From assembly GCA_963778025.1 (NCBI GenBank), contig CAVZTA010000003.1, forward strand, positions 62,001 through 126,000: 64,000 nucleotides of DNA, in the 5' to 3' direction. The DNA comes from CAVZTA01 sp963778025 (GTDB lineage: Bacteria > Chloroflexota > Limnocylindria > Limnocylindrales > CSP1-4). Each line of letters begins with the position of its first letter. Within the stretch, counting starts at the first letter, position 1. Below the pieces are notes generated by a model. It searched no databases. It had not been told where the DNA came from and saw only the letters and a program-made list of their open reading frames with translations. The translations under genes and the position numbers were made by a program. Below, in pieces: positions 44,912 to 52,574 of the stretch.

Positions 44912-46681
44912 TCAACGCTCCGCCGAAACGAGCCGGGCGGCCAGGTCGGCCTCGGTCGCCACGCCGGTCCAGCCGAGCCGCGCCGCGATCCGCGCCGCGG
45001 GTGGGAGTCGGAGCCCCGTCGCCTCGAGCAACGCCTGGCCGCCGGTCGCGAACACCTCCCGCGGCGGACCATCGGCCGCGACGCGCCCATCGCGCATCAC
45101 GATGATCCGGTCGAAGTGGCGCGCGGCGAGCTCCATGTCGTGGGTGATGGCGATGACCGTCCGACCGCCGGCGGCGAGCGTGTCGACGATCGCGCCGATC
45201 CGGGCGATGCCGGCGGCGTCCTGGCCCGTCGTGGGCTCGTCGAGGACCACGATCGGCGGGTCGACCGCGAGGACGCTGGCGAGCGCCACGAGCTTGCGCC
45301 GCGACAGGTCGAGGTCGTACGGGTTGGTCGCGCGGTCGTCGGCGAGACCGGTCGCGACGAGCGCCGCCTCGGTCAGCCGGCCGGTCTCGTCCGCGGATCG
45401 ACCGAGGTTGCGCGGGCCGAACGACACCTCGCGCAGCACCGATCGCTCGAACAGCTGGTCGTCCGGATGCTGGAACACGAAGCCGACGGTCGCGGCCAGG
45501 CGATGCACGGGCTCACCCGCGATGTCCCGCCCGCCGATGACGACACGACCCGCCGCCGGTCGCAGCAAGCCGTCGAGGTGCTTCGCGAGCGTCGTCTTCC
45601 CCGAGCCGTTGCGGCCGACGATCGCGACCCGCTCGCCGGGCTCGATGCGCAGGTCGACGCCGTCGAGCGCGACGACGTCGTCGCCATAGCGGTGGACGAC
45701 GCCCTGGACCTCGATCGTCGGCGTCGGCACGGCCGCGGGCGGCCAGCTGGGCGCGAGGCCCTCCGTGTCGTCGTGGCGGAGCGCCCTGACCGCCGCCGCC
45801 GTCCCGGCCGGGTCCGCGCCGGCGATGGCGTGTGCGATCGCCGCCTCGTCGAACGCCTGCTCCGGCGGCAGGCCGAGCGCCCAGGCGAGCGCGACCAGCG
45901 TGGGCGTGCGGATGCCGGCCGGATGGGCCGTGTCCGGCCCGAGCGCCACGCCCGGCGCGTCGAGGGCGATGCGTTCCCCATGCGCGAGGACCAGGACCCG
46001 GCCCGCCGCGGCGAGGATCCCGGGCGCATGCTCCGCGGCGAGCACCGCGCGCCCGTCGCGGACGACCTCGCGCAGGAGGTCCGCGATGGCTTCGGTCCCC
46101 AGCGGGTCGAGCTGCGCCGTGGGCTCGTCGACGATGAGGACGGCAGGGTCCATCGCCACGATGCTGGCGATCGCCACCCGCTGCTGCTCCCCGCCGGAGA
46201 GCGCGAACGGCTCCCGATCGGCGAGGTGCGCGATGCTCAGCCGTTCGAGCACGGCATCGATCCGGCGGTCCATCTCGTCGCGTGGGACGGCGAGGTTCTC
46301 GAGGCCGAAGGCGAGCTCCTCCCGGACCGTGGGCTTGGAGGCGGACAGCTGGTTCGCCGGCGTCGAGAACACGATGCCGACCTTGCCCAGCCCATCCGCC
46401 GCGCCGGAGGCCGGCGCGTCGATGCCGGCGACATGCAGCGTCCCGTCGACCTTGGCACGCACGACCCGCGGGATGAATGCGGCGCACGCCAGCGCGAGGG
46501 TCGACTTGCCGGCGCCGGTCGCCCCGGCGACCCCCAGCAGCTCGCCCGGCCGAACGGTGAAGGTGACGTCGCGGAGCGCGGGGGTGGTGCGCCCGACGTA
46601 TCGGATGCCCAGCGCGGTGGCCTCGATCCCGCCGTGGGCCGCGTCGTCCCCGTCGCGGGTCGCGTCCGTCGGCTCCGTCAC
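44912..46681 (-). CDS. ecfA: ECF transporter ATPase, two ABC domains fused (EcfA1-EcfA2)
   Basis: This 589-residue protein carries both ECF ATPases in one chain. Domain 1 has Walker A GATGAGKST near residue 56 and signature LSGGEQQRVAIA. Domain 2 starts near 325 with Walker A GRNGSGKTT (about 358), while its signature region is altered (DLDLSRRKLVALASVLA). Both have Q-loops (STPANQL, QHPDDQL) and Walker B (VLIVDEPTAQLD, IVVLDEPTTGQD). ECF modules import vitamins and related micronutrients. It overlaps the EcfT gene and belongs to a set with EcfT and an S component. Confidence 0.93.
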   Translation of the reverse strand: MTEPTDATRDGDDAAHGGIEATALGIRYVGRTTPALRDVTFTVRPGELLGVAGATGAGKSTLALACAAFIPRVVRAKVDGTLHVAGIDAPASGAADGLGKVGIVFSTPANQLSASKPTVREELAFGLENLAVPRDEMDRRIDAVLERLSIAHLADREPFALSGGEQQRVAIASIVAMDPAVLIVDEPTAQLDPLGTEAIADLLREVVRDGRAVLAAEHAPGILAAAGRVLVLAHGERIALDAPGVALGPDTAHPAGIRTPTLVALAWALGLPPEQAFDEAAIAHAIAGADPAGTAAAVRALRHDDTEGLAPSWPPAAVPTPTIEVQGVVHRYGDDVVALDGVDLRIEPGERVAIVGRNGSGKTTLAKHLDGLLRPAAGRVVIGGRDIAGEPVHRLAATVGFVFQHPDDQLFERSVLREVSFGPRNLGRSADETGRLTEAALVATGLADDRATNPYDLDLSRRKLVALASVLAVDPPIVVLDEPTTGQDAAGIARIGAIVDTLAAGGRTVIAITHDMELAARHFDRIIVMRDGRVAADGPPREVFATGGQALLEATGLRLPPAARIAARLGWTGVATEADLAARLVSAER

Positions 46682-47460
46682 AGCCGGAACGGGTTCGTGA
46701 TGGCCGCCACGATGACGGCGACGAACCCGAGGAGCAGCAGGAGACGCAGCACCCGGTCAGCGGGTGGATCGACGACCTCGCGATAGGCCGTCCGCGCCGG
46801 CCGAGCCCCGAACCCCCGGGCCTCCAGGGCGAACGTCCGCTCGCGCACATCGATGAGCGACCCGAGCAGCACCGGCGCGACCAGCGGCAGCAGCGCCCGC
46901 GCACGCCGCGGCAGCGACCCCGACGTGTCGAGCCCCCGTGCCTGCTGCGCGTCGAGGATGGCGTCGGCCCGCCCACGGAGCCGGGGCACCATCTGGACCG
47001 CCGAGAGCACGACGAACGCGACCCGATGGCTCACGCCGCGCGAGACGAGCGCCTCGAGCAGGTCGTCGGCCAGGGTCGTGAACAGGAACAGCACCGACGC
47101 CATGAATGCGACGAGGACACGCCCCGCCGACTGCAGCCCGAACCCCAGCCCTTCGCGGCTGATGCCCAGCGGCCCGAGTCGCACGAGGAAGTCCGAGGCG
47201 CCCGGGAAGAACAGCGTGTTGACCACGAGGATCGAGATGACCAGGAGCGCCGGGATGCGCAGGGCCCGGAGCAGCTCACCCGCAAGGCCGGCGGACCACG
47301 CCGCGAGGAGGCACAGCAGCGCGAGGACCGGCAGGGCCAACGCCGGCAGCAGGAACGCCGCCACGATGATCAGCAGCAGCGCGAGCAGCTTCGTCACCGG
47401 ATGGCGCCGGTGCAGCCAGCTGTGTCCCGGGCGGAAGTATCCCTGGGTGGTCGTCGACAC
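46678..47460 (-). CDS. ecfT: ECF transporter transmembrane coupling protein EcfT
   Basis: This 260-residue protein has four to six membrane helices and the EcfT coupling signature, the paired A-R-G motifs (DAQQARGLDTSG near residue 165 and LEARGFGARPAR near 215) that transmit ATP hydrolysis to the S component. It starts with an ATG at 47460, 15 bases after the S-component stop, and overlaps the ATPase start by four bases. Confidence 0.93.
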   Translation of the reverse strand: MSTTTQGYFRPGHSWLHRRHPVTKLLALLLIIVAAFLLPALALPVLALLCLLAAWSAGLAGELLRALRIPALLVISILVVNTLFFPGASDFLVRLGPLGISREGLGFGLQSAGRVLVAFMASVLFLFTTLADDLLEALVSRGVSHRVAFVVLSAVQMVPRLRGRADAILDAQQARGLDTSGSLPRRARALLPLVAPVLLGSLIDVRERTFALEARGFGARPARTAYREVVDPPADRVLRLLLLLGFVAVIVAAITNPFRL

Positions 47461-47475
47461 GCAGGCCCGTCGTGC

Positions 47476-48678
47476 CTAGGCCGCGGCCGCGACGGTGTCC
47501 TCGCCGCGGCTGAACATCGTGCGGACGGTGATCGGCAGGCCGACGAGGATGCCGTAGACGATGGTGTAGCTCAGCGTCTTGTCCAGCGGGTCGGACGTGA
47601 GGCCCTGGGCGAAGGCCGACTGGAACACGTTCAGGCCGAGCGTCCGGAACAACGCCACGAGCGCGTCGGTGCCGGAGCCGGTGACACCGCCGAAGACGCC
47701 GGCGCTGATCGGTGCCGACATCGCGGCCGCGACGAAGCCGGTCGTGAGCCCGGCGACCCAGGCGGGGAACAGCCGGGCACGGTCGCCCTCCGACGCCCAG
47801 CGCCACGCGAGCACGCCGACGACGACGCCCAGGACCAGTGCGAGGATCAGCGAGGCCGGGTCGGCGATCGCGAGGCTGGTCAGAGCATCCAGGACACCGT
47901 CCTTGGCCGAGAAGTAGCCGCCGGGCGCGAACAGGAGCCGCAGGATCGCGAACACGAGCGCAGCGGCCGAGAGGCCCGTCGCCACGGCGAGGTACGGCCG
48001 GATGCGGGCGTCGTCACCGCGGAACGCGAAGACCGTGCGTCGGGTGACCCAGCCCACGACGACCGCGATGGCGATGATCGCGAGGGCGATGAGGACGAAG
48101 CGCATCTGGTTGTCGAGGGCGGCGGCCTGGTCCTCCGGGAAGAGCTCCGGGAGGCCGATCGTCGACTGGACGATGAGGAACGCGATGCCGGCGGCCGCGA
48201 TGCCCGCCGCGACGGCCAGGAAGCTGCCGACGCGAGCGTCGTCGGATCGAAGGCGGAAGGCGCCGCGGTGGGTCCACCAGCCGGCCATCAGGCCGATGAC
48301 CGCGGCGACGGGCGCGTAGAAGGCGGTCGTGGGGCCGGCACCGCCGGGCACGGGCAGGATGGACCAGATGAGGTTCGAGAGCAGGCCGGTGAGGGCACCC
48401 GCCCACGGCCCGGCGAGCGCGCCCACGAGCACGGTCCCGATCGAATCGAGGTAGATCGGCAGCCGGAGCGCGATGGTCAGCGAGCCGACGGCGATGTTGA
48501 TGGCGATGGCGACCGGCATCAACGCCAGGACGGCCGTCGAGAGGTCGCGCTGGCGACGTGCCAGGACCGCGAGGAGGATCGCCCCGACGATGAGGGCGAC
48601 GAGATAGGCGAGCTGGATGGGGGCGACGCAGCCATCGGTCTGGCCCTCGGCGCACACCTGCAACCAGTCGAGGTTCAT
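47476..48678 (-). CDS. ECF transporter S component, unusually large, substrate unknown
   Basis: This 400-residue membrane protein has roughly ten hydrophobic segments. The region PVAIAINIAVGSLTIALRLPIYLDSIGTVLVGALAGPWAGALTGLLSNLIWSILPVPGGAGPTTAFYAPVAAVIGLMAGWW resembles ECF substrate-binding proteins, which have only six helices and about 200 residues. Here two charged GDDARI/SDDARV segments suggest an internal repeat with extra helices. It sits with EcfT, the ATPase pair and, upstream on the same strand, a nucleoside hydrolase, so a nucleoside or a related base-containing vitamin is a fair guess. The start is the ATG at 48678; the longer frame is a shadow of the hydrolase gene. Confidence 0.82.
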   Translation of the reverse strand: MNLDWLQVCAEGQTDGCVAPIQLAYLVALIVGAILLAVLARRQRDLSTAVLALMPVAIAINIAVGSLTIALRLPIYLDSIGTVLVGALAGPWAGALTGLLSNLIWSILPVPGGAGPTTAFYAPVAAVIGLMAGWWTHRGAFRLRSDDARVGSFLAVAAGIAAAGIAFLIVQSTIGLPELFPEDQAAALDNQMRFVLIALAIIAIAVVVGWVTRRTVFAFRGDDARIRPYLAVATGLSAAALVFAILRLLFAPGGYFSAKDGVLDALTSLAIADPASLILALVLGVVVGVLAWRWASEGDRARLFPAWVAGLTTGFVAAAMSAPISAGVFGGVTGSGTDALVALFRTLGLNVFQSAFAQGLTSDPLDKTLSYTIVYGILVGLPITVRTMFSRGEDTVAAAA

Positions 48679-48728
48679 CGTCCGCGCGCTCCCTTCATCG
48701 TCCGGACCTCCGGCCTGCCGCCCCTCGC

Positions 48729-49796
48729 CTAGCGTGCCACGCGGGAGCGGCGCTCTGCCAGCCCGCCGACGCGCTCGATGAACCGCTCGAAGAAGGCCTC
48801 GGCGTCGGCGGCCACGGCCACGTCGACGTTCGCCGGTCGCCCCCAGACGCGCCGCCAGTCGGTGACGGTCTCGCCGGTCGTCAACGTCCCGCCCAGCTCG
48901 ATGTCGACCGTGACCGCCTCGGTGCGGACGAGGGACGGGTCGAGCGCCGCGGCGACGGCGAGCGGGTCGTGGACGAAGGCGCCGTAGAAGCCGTCGTAGC
49001 GGGAGTGGAACTCCATGTAGAACCGGAGGGCATCCGCGAGGTACCGGACGATCGGATCGCTGGCGACGGAGCGCTCCTCGACCGCTCTCGAGGCGCCGTC
49101 CGCGAGCAGCGTGTCGTCCGGCCGGCTGCCGGCGCGCCGGGCCAGCGCGACCAGATGGTCGGGCAGCATCTTGGCCTTCTCGGTGACATCGAGGCCCAGC
49201 GCCAGCGGTCGCGGCACGCCCGAGCCGTCGCCGGCGGCCCGCTCCCAGGCGGTGAACGCGACCTTCGCCGCATCGGGGTCGCAGTGGATGTTCCATTCGG
49301 TCGTGGGCGCCGTATTGCCGTTGCTGCGATACGCGCCACCCATCAGCACCCACCGCCGGAGGAGTCGCGGCAGCTCGGGTTCGCGAAGCAGGGCGACCGC
49401 GAGGTTCGTCACCGGGCCGAGCGTCACGAGCGTCACCTCGCCGGGACGGCGTCGCGCGTGGTCCACGATCACGTCAGGCCCGAAGCGGTCGCTCAGGGGC
49501 CGTCTGGCGTCCGGGAGCACCGCGTAGCCGATGCCCTTCGGACCATGCGTCTCGGGCGTGATCTCCAGCGCCCGGACGAGCGGGATGGGCCGACCGACCG
49601 CGACCTCGACGTCGTCGCGACCGGCCAGCTCCAGCACGGCCCTCGTGTTGCGCTGCACCTGGTCCACCTCGACGTTGCCGCTCACGCACGTCACCGCGAG
49701 CAGCTCCGCGTCGTCGCTCGCGGCGGCGTACAGGATCGCGAGGCTGTCGTCGATCCCGGTGTCGACGTCGAGGACCAGCGGCGTACGGTCGACCAT
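48729..49796 (-). CDS. Inosine-uridine-preferring nucleoside hydrolase (IUNH)
   Basis: This 355-residue Ca2+-dependent N-ribohydrolase has the N-terminal Asp cluster PLVLDVDTGIDDSLAILYAA at residues 5-24, VTLVTLGPVTNLAVAL and RWVLMGGAYRSNGNTAPTTEWNIHCDPDAA. Those provide the calcium and ribose ligands, and HDPLAVAAALDP is conserved near 285. The enzyme splits ribonucleosides into base and ribose. The ATG at 49796 is chosen because a TAGCAT box lies eight bases upstream; an ATG at 49820 is in frame but precedes this box. It is followed after 50 bases by an ECF transporter, suggesting joint nucleoside salvage. Confidence 0.92.
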   Translation of the reverse strand: MVDRTPLVLDVDTGIDDSLAILYAAASDDAELLAVTCVSGNVEVDQVQRNTRAVLELAGRDDVEVAVGRPIPLVRALEITPETHGPKGIGYAVLPDARRPLSDRFGPDVIVDHARRRPGEVTLVTLGPVTNLAVALLREPELPRLLRRWVLMGGAYRSNGNTAPTTEWNIHCDPDAAKVAFTAWERAAGDGSGVPRPLALGLDVTEKAKMLPDHLVALARRAGSRPDDTLLADGASRAVEERSVASDPIVRYLADALRFYMEFHSRYDGFYGAFVHDPLAVAAALDPSLVRTEAVTVDIELGGTLTTGETVTDWRRVWGRPANVDVAVAADAEAFFERFIERVGGLAERRSRVAR

Positions 49797-49804
49797 CGAC
49801 GCCG

Positions 49805-49810
49805 ATGCTA
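49805..49810 (-). promoter_or_regulatory. -10 box with very short leader before the nucleoside hydrolase
   Basis: On the minus strand TAGCAT is followed by eight bases and the ATG at 49796, again the near-leaderless layout. The gap to the divergent DAC-like gene is 126 bases; that gene has its own GGGAGG ribosome site. Confidence 0.4.
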
Positions 49811-49922
49811 GCGAACGCATCCGGGCGAGCGTCGGGACCTCGCTGCAATGAGCCCGCCCCGGTCGCGGGTGCCCGCGTCATGCGCGGGTGGCCAGCATGG
49901 AGTCGCCGGGGCGGGAGGTCCC

Positions 49923-51182
49923 ATGGGCGACGAACTCGAGTCAGACCCGGCCGCAGCGGCTTCCACGGGCCTCGGCACGCCCGGGATGCATGCCGAGGCC
50001 TTGCTCGCCCGATTGCGGGACCGGCGGTCGCGGGTCCGCGAGCCAGCCGCACGGGACGGTCATGGGTCCGGCGACCACCGGGCCGCCCTCGCGCCGCTGC
50101 CGACCTCCGCCGCGGCGCTCGCCGCGCTGCTGGACTCCTGCTACTTCGCGACGCTCCTGACCGAAGAGGGCCGGCCGACGCGATTCGCCTGCGCGTACGT
50201 CGCGCCGGGCGACGTGGACGGGATCCCGGCTCGTCGGCTCGCTCGACCACTGCCGCTCACCCCTGACGCGATCCGGCGGATCTCGCCGGCGAGCGATCCG
50301 GAGCTCACCTCGCTCGGCGTGCACGGATCCGGCGACGGGCTGTGCATCTGGGGCCTCGTGGACCTGCCGCGACTCGCGGCGCTCCAGGTCTACGGGTCGG
50401 ACACCGGCGTGATCCGGGTGACGTACCTCCGCCAGACGCAGATGACGCATGCCCGCGGGATCGGCCGCGTCCGCGCCGGCCGTGATCCGAGCTTCCTGAC
50501 CTCGATCCAGCTGATCGCCGCGGCGATGGGCCTCGTGGGACCGCAGTGGTATCGGCCGCGCGCGCTGCTCGGCCTCGCCGATGAGCTGATCAGGGCGGGT
50601 CACGGCGGCGCGATCCTGGTGTCGCGGCGTCCCCGCCAGGAGGTCCTGCGCGGCCGGATCACCGTGACCTATCCCAGCCTGGGCCCGCTCACGACGCTCG
50701 AGGAGCCGGTGCTCGAGGCGCAGGAGGCGAATCCGGCCGGGTCACCCGACGATGAGCTGTTCCAGCATTTCAAGTCCGTGGATCGTCAGAGCGACATCCG
50801 GCGGACCGCCCGCCTGGGCGCGGTCGACGGGGCCCTGCTGGTCGACCATCACCTTCGGATCATCGGGTTCGGCGCGATGATCGACGTGCAGGGGATGCGC
50901 GGTCCCGGCCGGGCGTACGCGGTCGACCTGCCGGCGACGATGGATCTGCTTCGGCGCACGCCGGTCGACCTGGCCAGCGTGTCCGCCAAGCGGGACCTCA
51001 CGATCGACGACCTGGTCGGTCAGCGGCATCGCTCGGCGATCCGCTGGTGCTCGGCATCGGAGGCCGCGTCGCTCGCGCTGGTGTGCTCGCAGGACGGTGT
51101 CGCGAGCCTGGTCGCGCCGATCGGCCGGGACGGCGACGTCGGCGTGGTGATGAACATCGAGACGTCACCCGACAACTGGTGA
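49923..51182 (+). CDS. Diadenylate-cyclase-fold (DAC-like) sensor protein
   Basis: This 419-residue soluble protein carries, in its C-terminal part, motifs of the DisA/CdaA nucleotidyltransferase fold: DGALLVDHHLRIIGFGAMID near residue 302 (the DGA motif) and GQRHRSAIRWCSASEAASLALVCSQDGVASLV near 367 (the RHR motif). The N-terminal 240 residues (ALLDSCYFATLLTEEGRPTRFACAYV ... LGVHGSGDGLCIWGL) resemble the extended region of DACNV-type sensor proteins described in comparative studies of nucleotide-based systems. It could make or sense cyclic dinucleotides. The ATG at 49923 is chosen for its GGGAGG site. It converges with a degenerate GGDEF gene. The fold call is moderately sure; activity is not. 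Confidence 0.65.
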   Translation: MGDELESDPAAAASTGLGTPGMHAEALLARLRDRRSRVREPAARDGHGSGDHRAALAPLPTSAAALAALLDSCYFATLLTEEGRPTRFACAYVAPGDVDGIPARRLARPLPLTPDAIRRISPASDPELTSLGVHGSGDGLCIWGLVDLPRLAALQVYGSDTGVIRVTYLRQTQMTHARGIGRVRAGRDPSFLTSIQLIAAAMGLVGPQWYRPRALLGLADELIRAGHGGAILVSRRPRQEVLRGRITVTYPSLGPLTTLEEPVLEAQEANPAGSPDDELFQHFKSVDRQSDIRRTARLGAVDGALLVDHHLRIIGFGAMIDVQGMRGPGRAYAVDLPATMDLLRRTPVDLASVSAKRDLTIDDLVGQRHRSAIRWCSASEAASLALVCSQDGVASLVAPIGRDGDVGVVMNIETSPDNW

Positions 51183-51201
51183 CATCCCTGACCCGGCGGC
51201 G

Positions 51202-51825
51202 TCAGGCCAGCTGACGGATCGCGCGCTCCAACGCCTGGGGCAGGGTCTCCGCGTGGCCCGTCGTGGCGACCACGATCGTCAGGCGAGCCGGTGCGGTGGT
51301 CTCCGCTTCGAGTGTCGACGACGCCCAGGTCCGGCGCAGTCGCTCGGCGTACGCGGTGGCGCCCGTTTCGCGGGTCTCAGGCAGCAGGACCTGGAACCGC
51401 CCCGGCCCGACGCGCGTGACGCGGTCCGACGCGCGCGACTCCCGGCGCAGGATGCCGGCCGTCAGGCGCATGAGGGGCTCGGGCTCGCGTCCCTCGCCGA
51501 CATCGACGACGACCACGCTCACCGGGCGACCGTAGCGCGACCTTCGCCGCTCTTCGGCGGCCAGCTCGGCCGTCCAGTCGACACGCGGGATGAGCGCCGC
51601 GAGCGGGTCGCCCGGCTGGTCGCGGGGCTTCCCGCGATCCGGGTGCACGGGCTCGGGAGGCGTCGACAGGAGGCCCTCGACGACGCGGTGCACGCGGGCG
51701 TCAGGCAAGGTGGATCGGGCGCGGGTCCTGGTCGGGCGGTCCACGGCTCTCGCGACATCGGGCTGGCGGGGCTGGCTGGGGGCGGCGGGTCGCGGGGCGC
51801 GGCGCCCGGAGACACACGCCATCAT
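51202..51825 (-). CDS. Degenerate GGDEF-domain protein
   Basis: From the ATG at 51825 (overlapping the methyltransferase stop) the 207-residue protein has a disordered Arg/Pro-rich N-terminus of about 75 residues. It then has WTAELAAEERRRSRYGRPVSVVVVDVGE, LMRLTAGILRRESRASDRVTRVGPGRFQVLLPETRETGATAYAERL. This is the layout of a diguanylate cyclase, but the GGDEF loop reads GPGRF and metal-binding acidic residues are missing. It should not make c-di-GMP. It could be a scaffold or a regulatory domain. It is coupled to a KamB-like methyltransferase gene. Confidence 0.7.
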   Translation of the reverse strand: MMACVSGRRAPRPAAPSQPRQPDVARAVDRPTRTRARSTLPDARVHRVVEGLLSTPPEPVHPDRGKPRDQPGDPLAALIPRVDWTAELAAEERRRSRYGRPVSVVVVDVGEGREPEPLMRLTAGILRRESRASDRVTRVGPGRFQVLLPETRETGATAYAERLRRTWASSTLEAETTAPARLTIVVATTGHAETLPQALERAIRQLA

Positions 51826-52502
51826 GCTCCACGCGCGTCGACCGCTGTGGACGGCCGGCGCAGGTCGAACCGGGCGACGGGCCGGTCCGCATCGCGGCCG
51901 GCGCGAAGCCGGCGGGCCCAGGTCGAATGCGTGGCGTCGACCTCGGCGGGTGTGGCGGCTCGGAGCGCGTCGACCGTCAGGCCATGGCGGTGCCAGCGCT
52001 CGCGCAGCTCGCATGCCGCCTCGCCGTGCGGATCCAGGAGGTCCGTGGCCGTCGGGAGGTCGACGAGACCGTCCCGGCGCGCCGGGGCCAGGACGACGGC
52101 GGCCGTCGCGCCCGGAGCCAGCAGCGCGGCGATGCCGGCGGCCGCGGCCTCGTCCAGCGCGAGCGCGCCGCGGAGCAGCGAGCCCCAGGGGAATGCGATG
52201 GTCAGGGCGTCCGCACAGCCGAGGAGCTCCGCGGGCGGGTCCTCGGCGGCCGCGACGACGAAGGCGACGTTCGCCAGGCCGCCCCTGCGCGGCGGTCTCG
52301 CGGCACGACGGGATGCCTCGACGAACCCGGCGGGACTGGCATCGACGCCGAGGACGAGCGTCGACGGCTCGACCGCCGCGCGGGCGAGCACGGCTCGACC
52401 GTCACCGGTGCCGAGGTCGATGTGGATCCGGCAGGCGCCGGATCGGCCGAGGAGTTATCCGACGTCCACCTCGGCGAGGCGGCGGCCGATGACGGTGCGC
52501 AT
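51822..52502 (-). pseudogene. KamB-like 16S rRNA (adenine-1408-N1) methyltransferase homologue with in-frame TAA
   Basis: The ATG at 52502 gives MRTVIGRRLAEVDVG, then a TAA at 52455-52457. The same frame continues with IHIDLGTGDGRAVLARAA (SAM motif I), LGVDASPAGFVEASRRAAR, GGLANVAFVVAAAEDPPAELLGCADALTIAFPWGSLLRGALAL and WARRL. These blocks match KamB/NpmA-type enzymes that methylate A1408 of 16S rRNA and confer aminoglycoside resistance; chromosomal relatives of unknown role also exist. No start codon lies between the TAA and motif I, so translation as it stands would lose the SAM site. Either the stop is a sequencing error or the gene is dead. Intact length would be 226 residues, normal for the family. 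Confidence 0.7.
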
Positions 52503-52561
52503 GGCGGCATTGTGGCGGGATACGGCGTTGGATGCACGTGAAGGCGAAGGCGTGCGCCGCC

Positions 52562-52567
52562 TACACT
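52562..52567 (+). promoter_or_regulatory. -10 box giving a leaderless purK-fusion transcript
   Basis: TACACT is followed by seven bases (CGGGCCC) and the GTG start at 52575. No ribosome site is present. Confidence 0.55.
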
Positions 52568-52574
52568 CGGGCCC

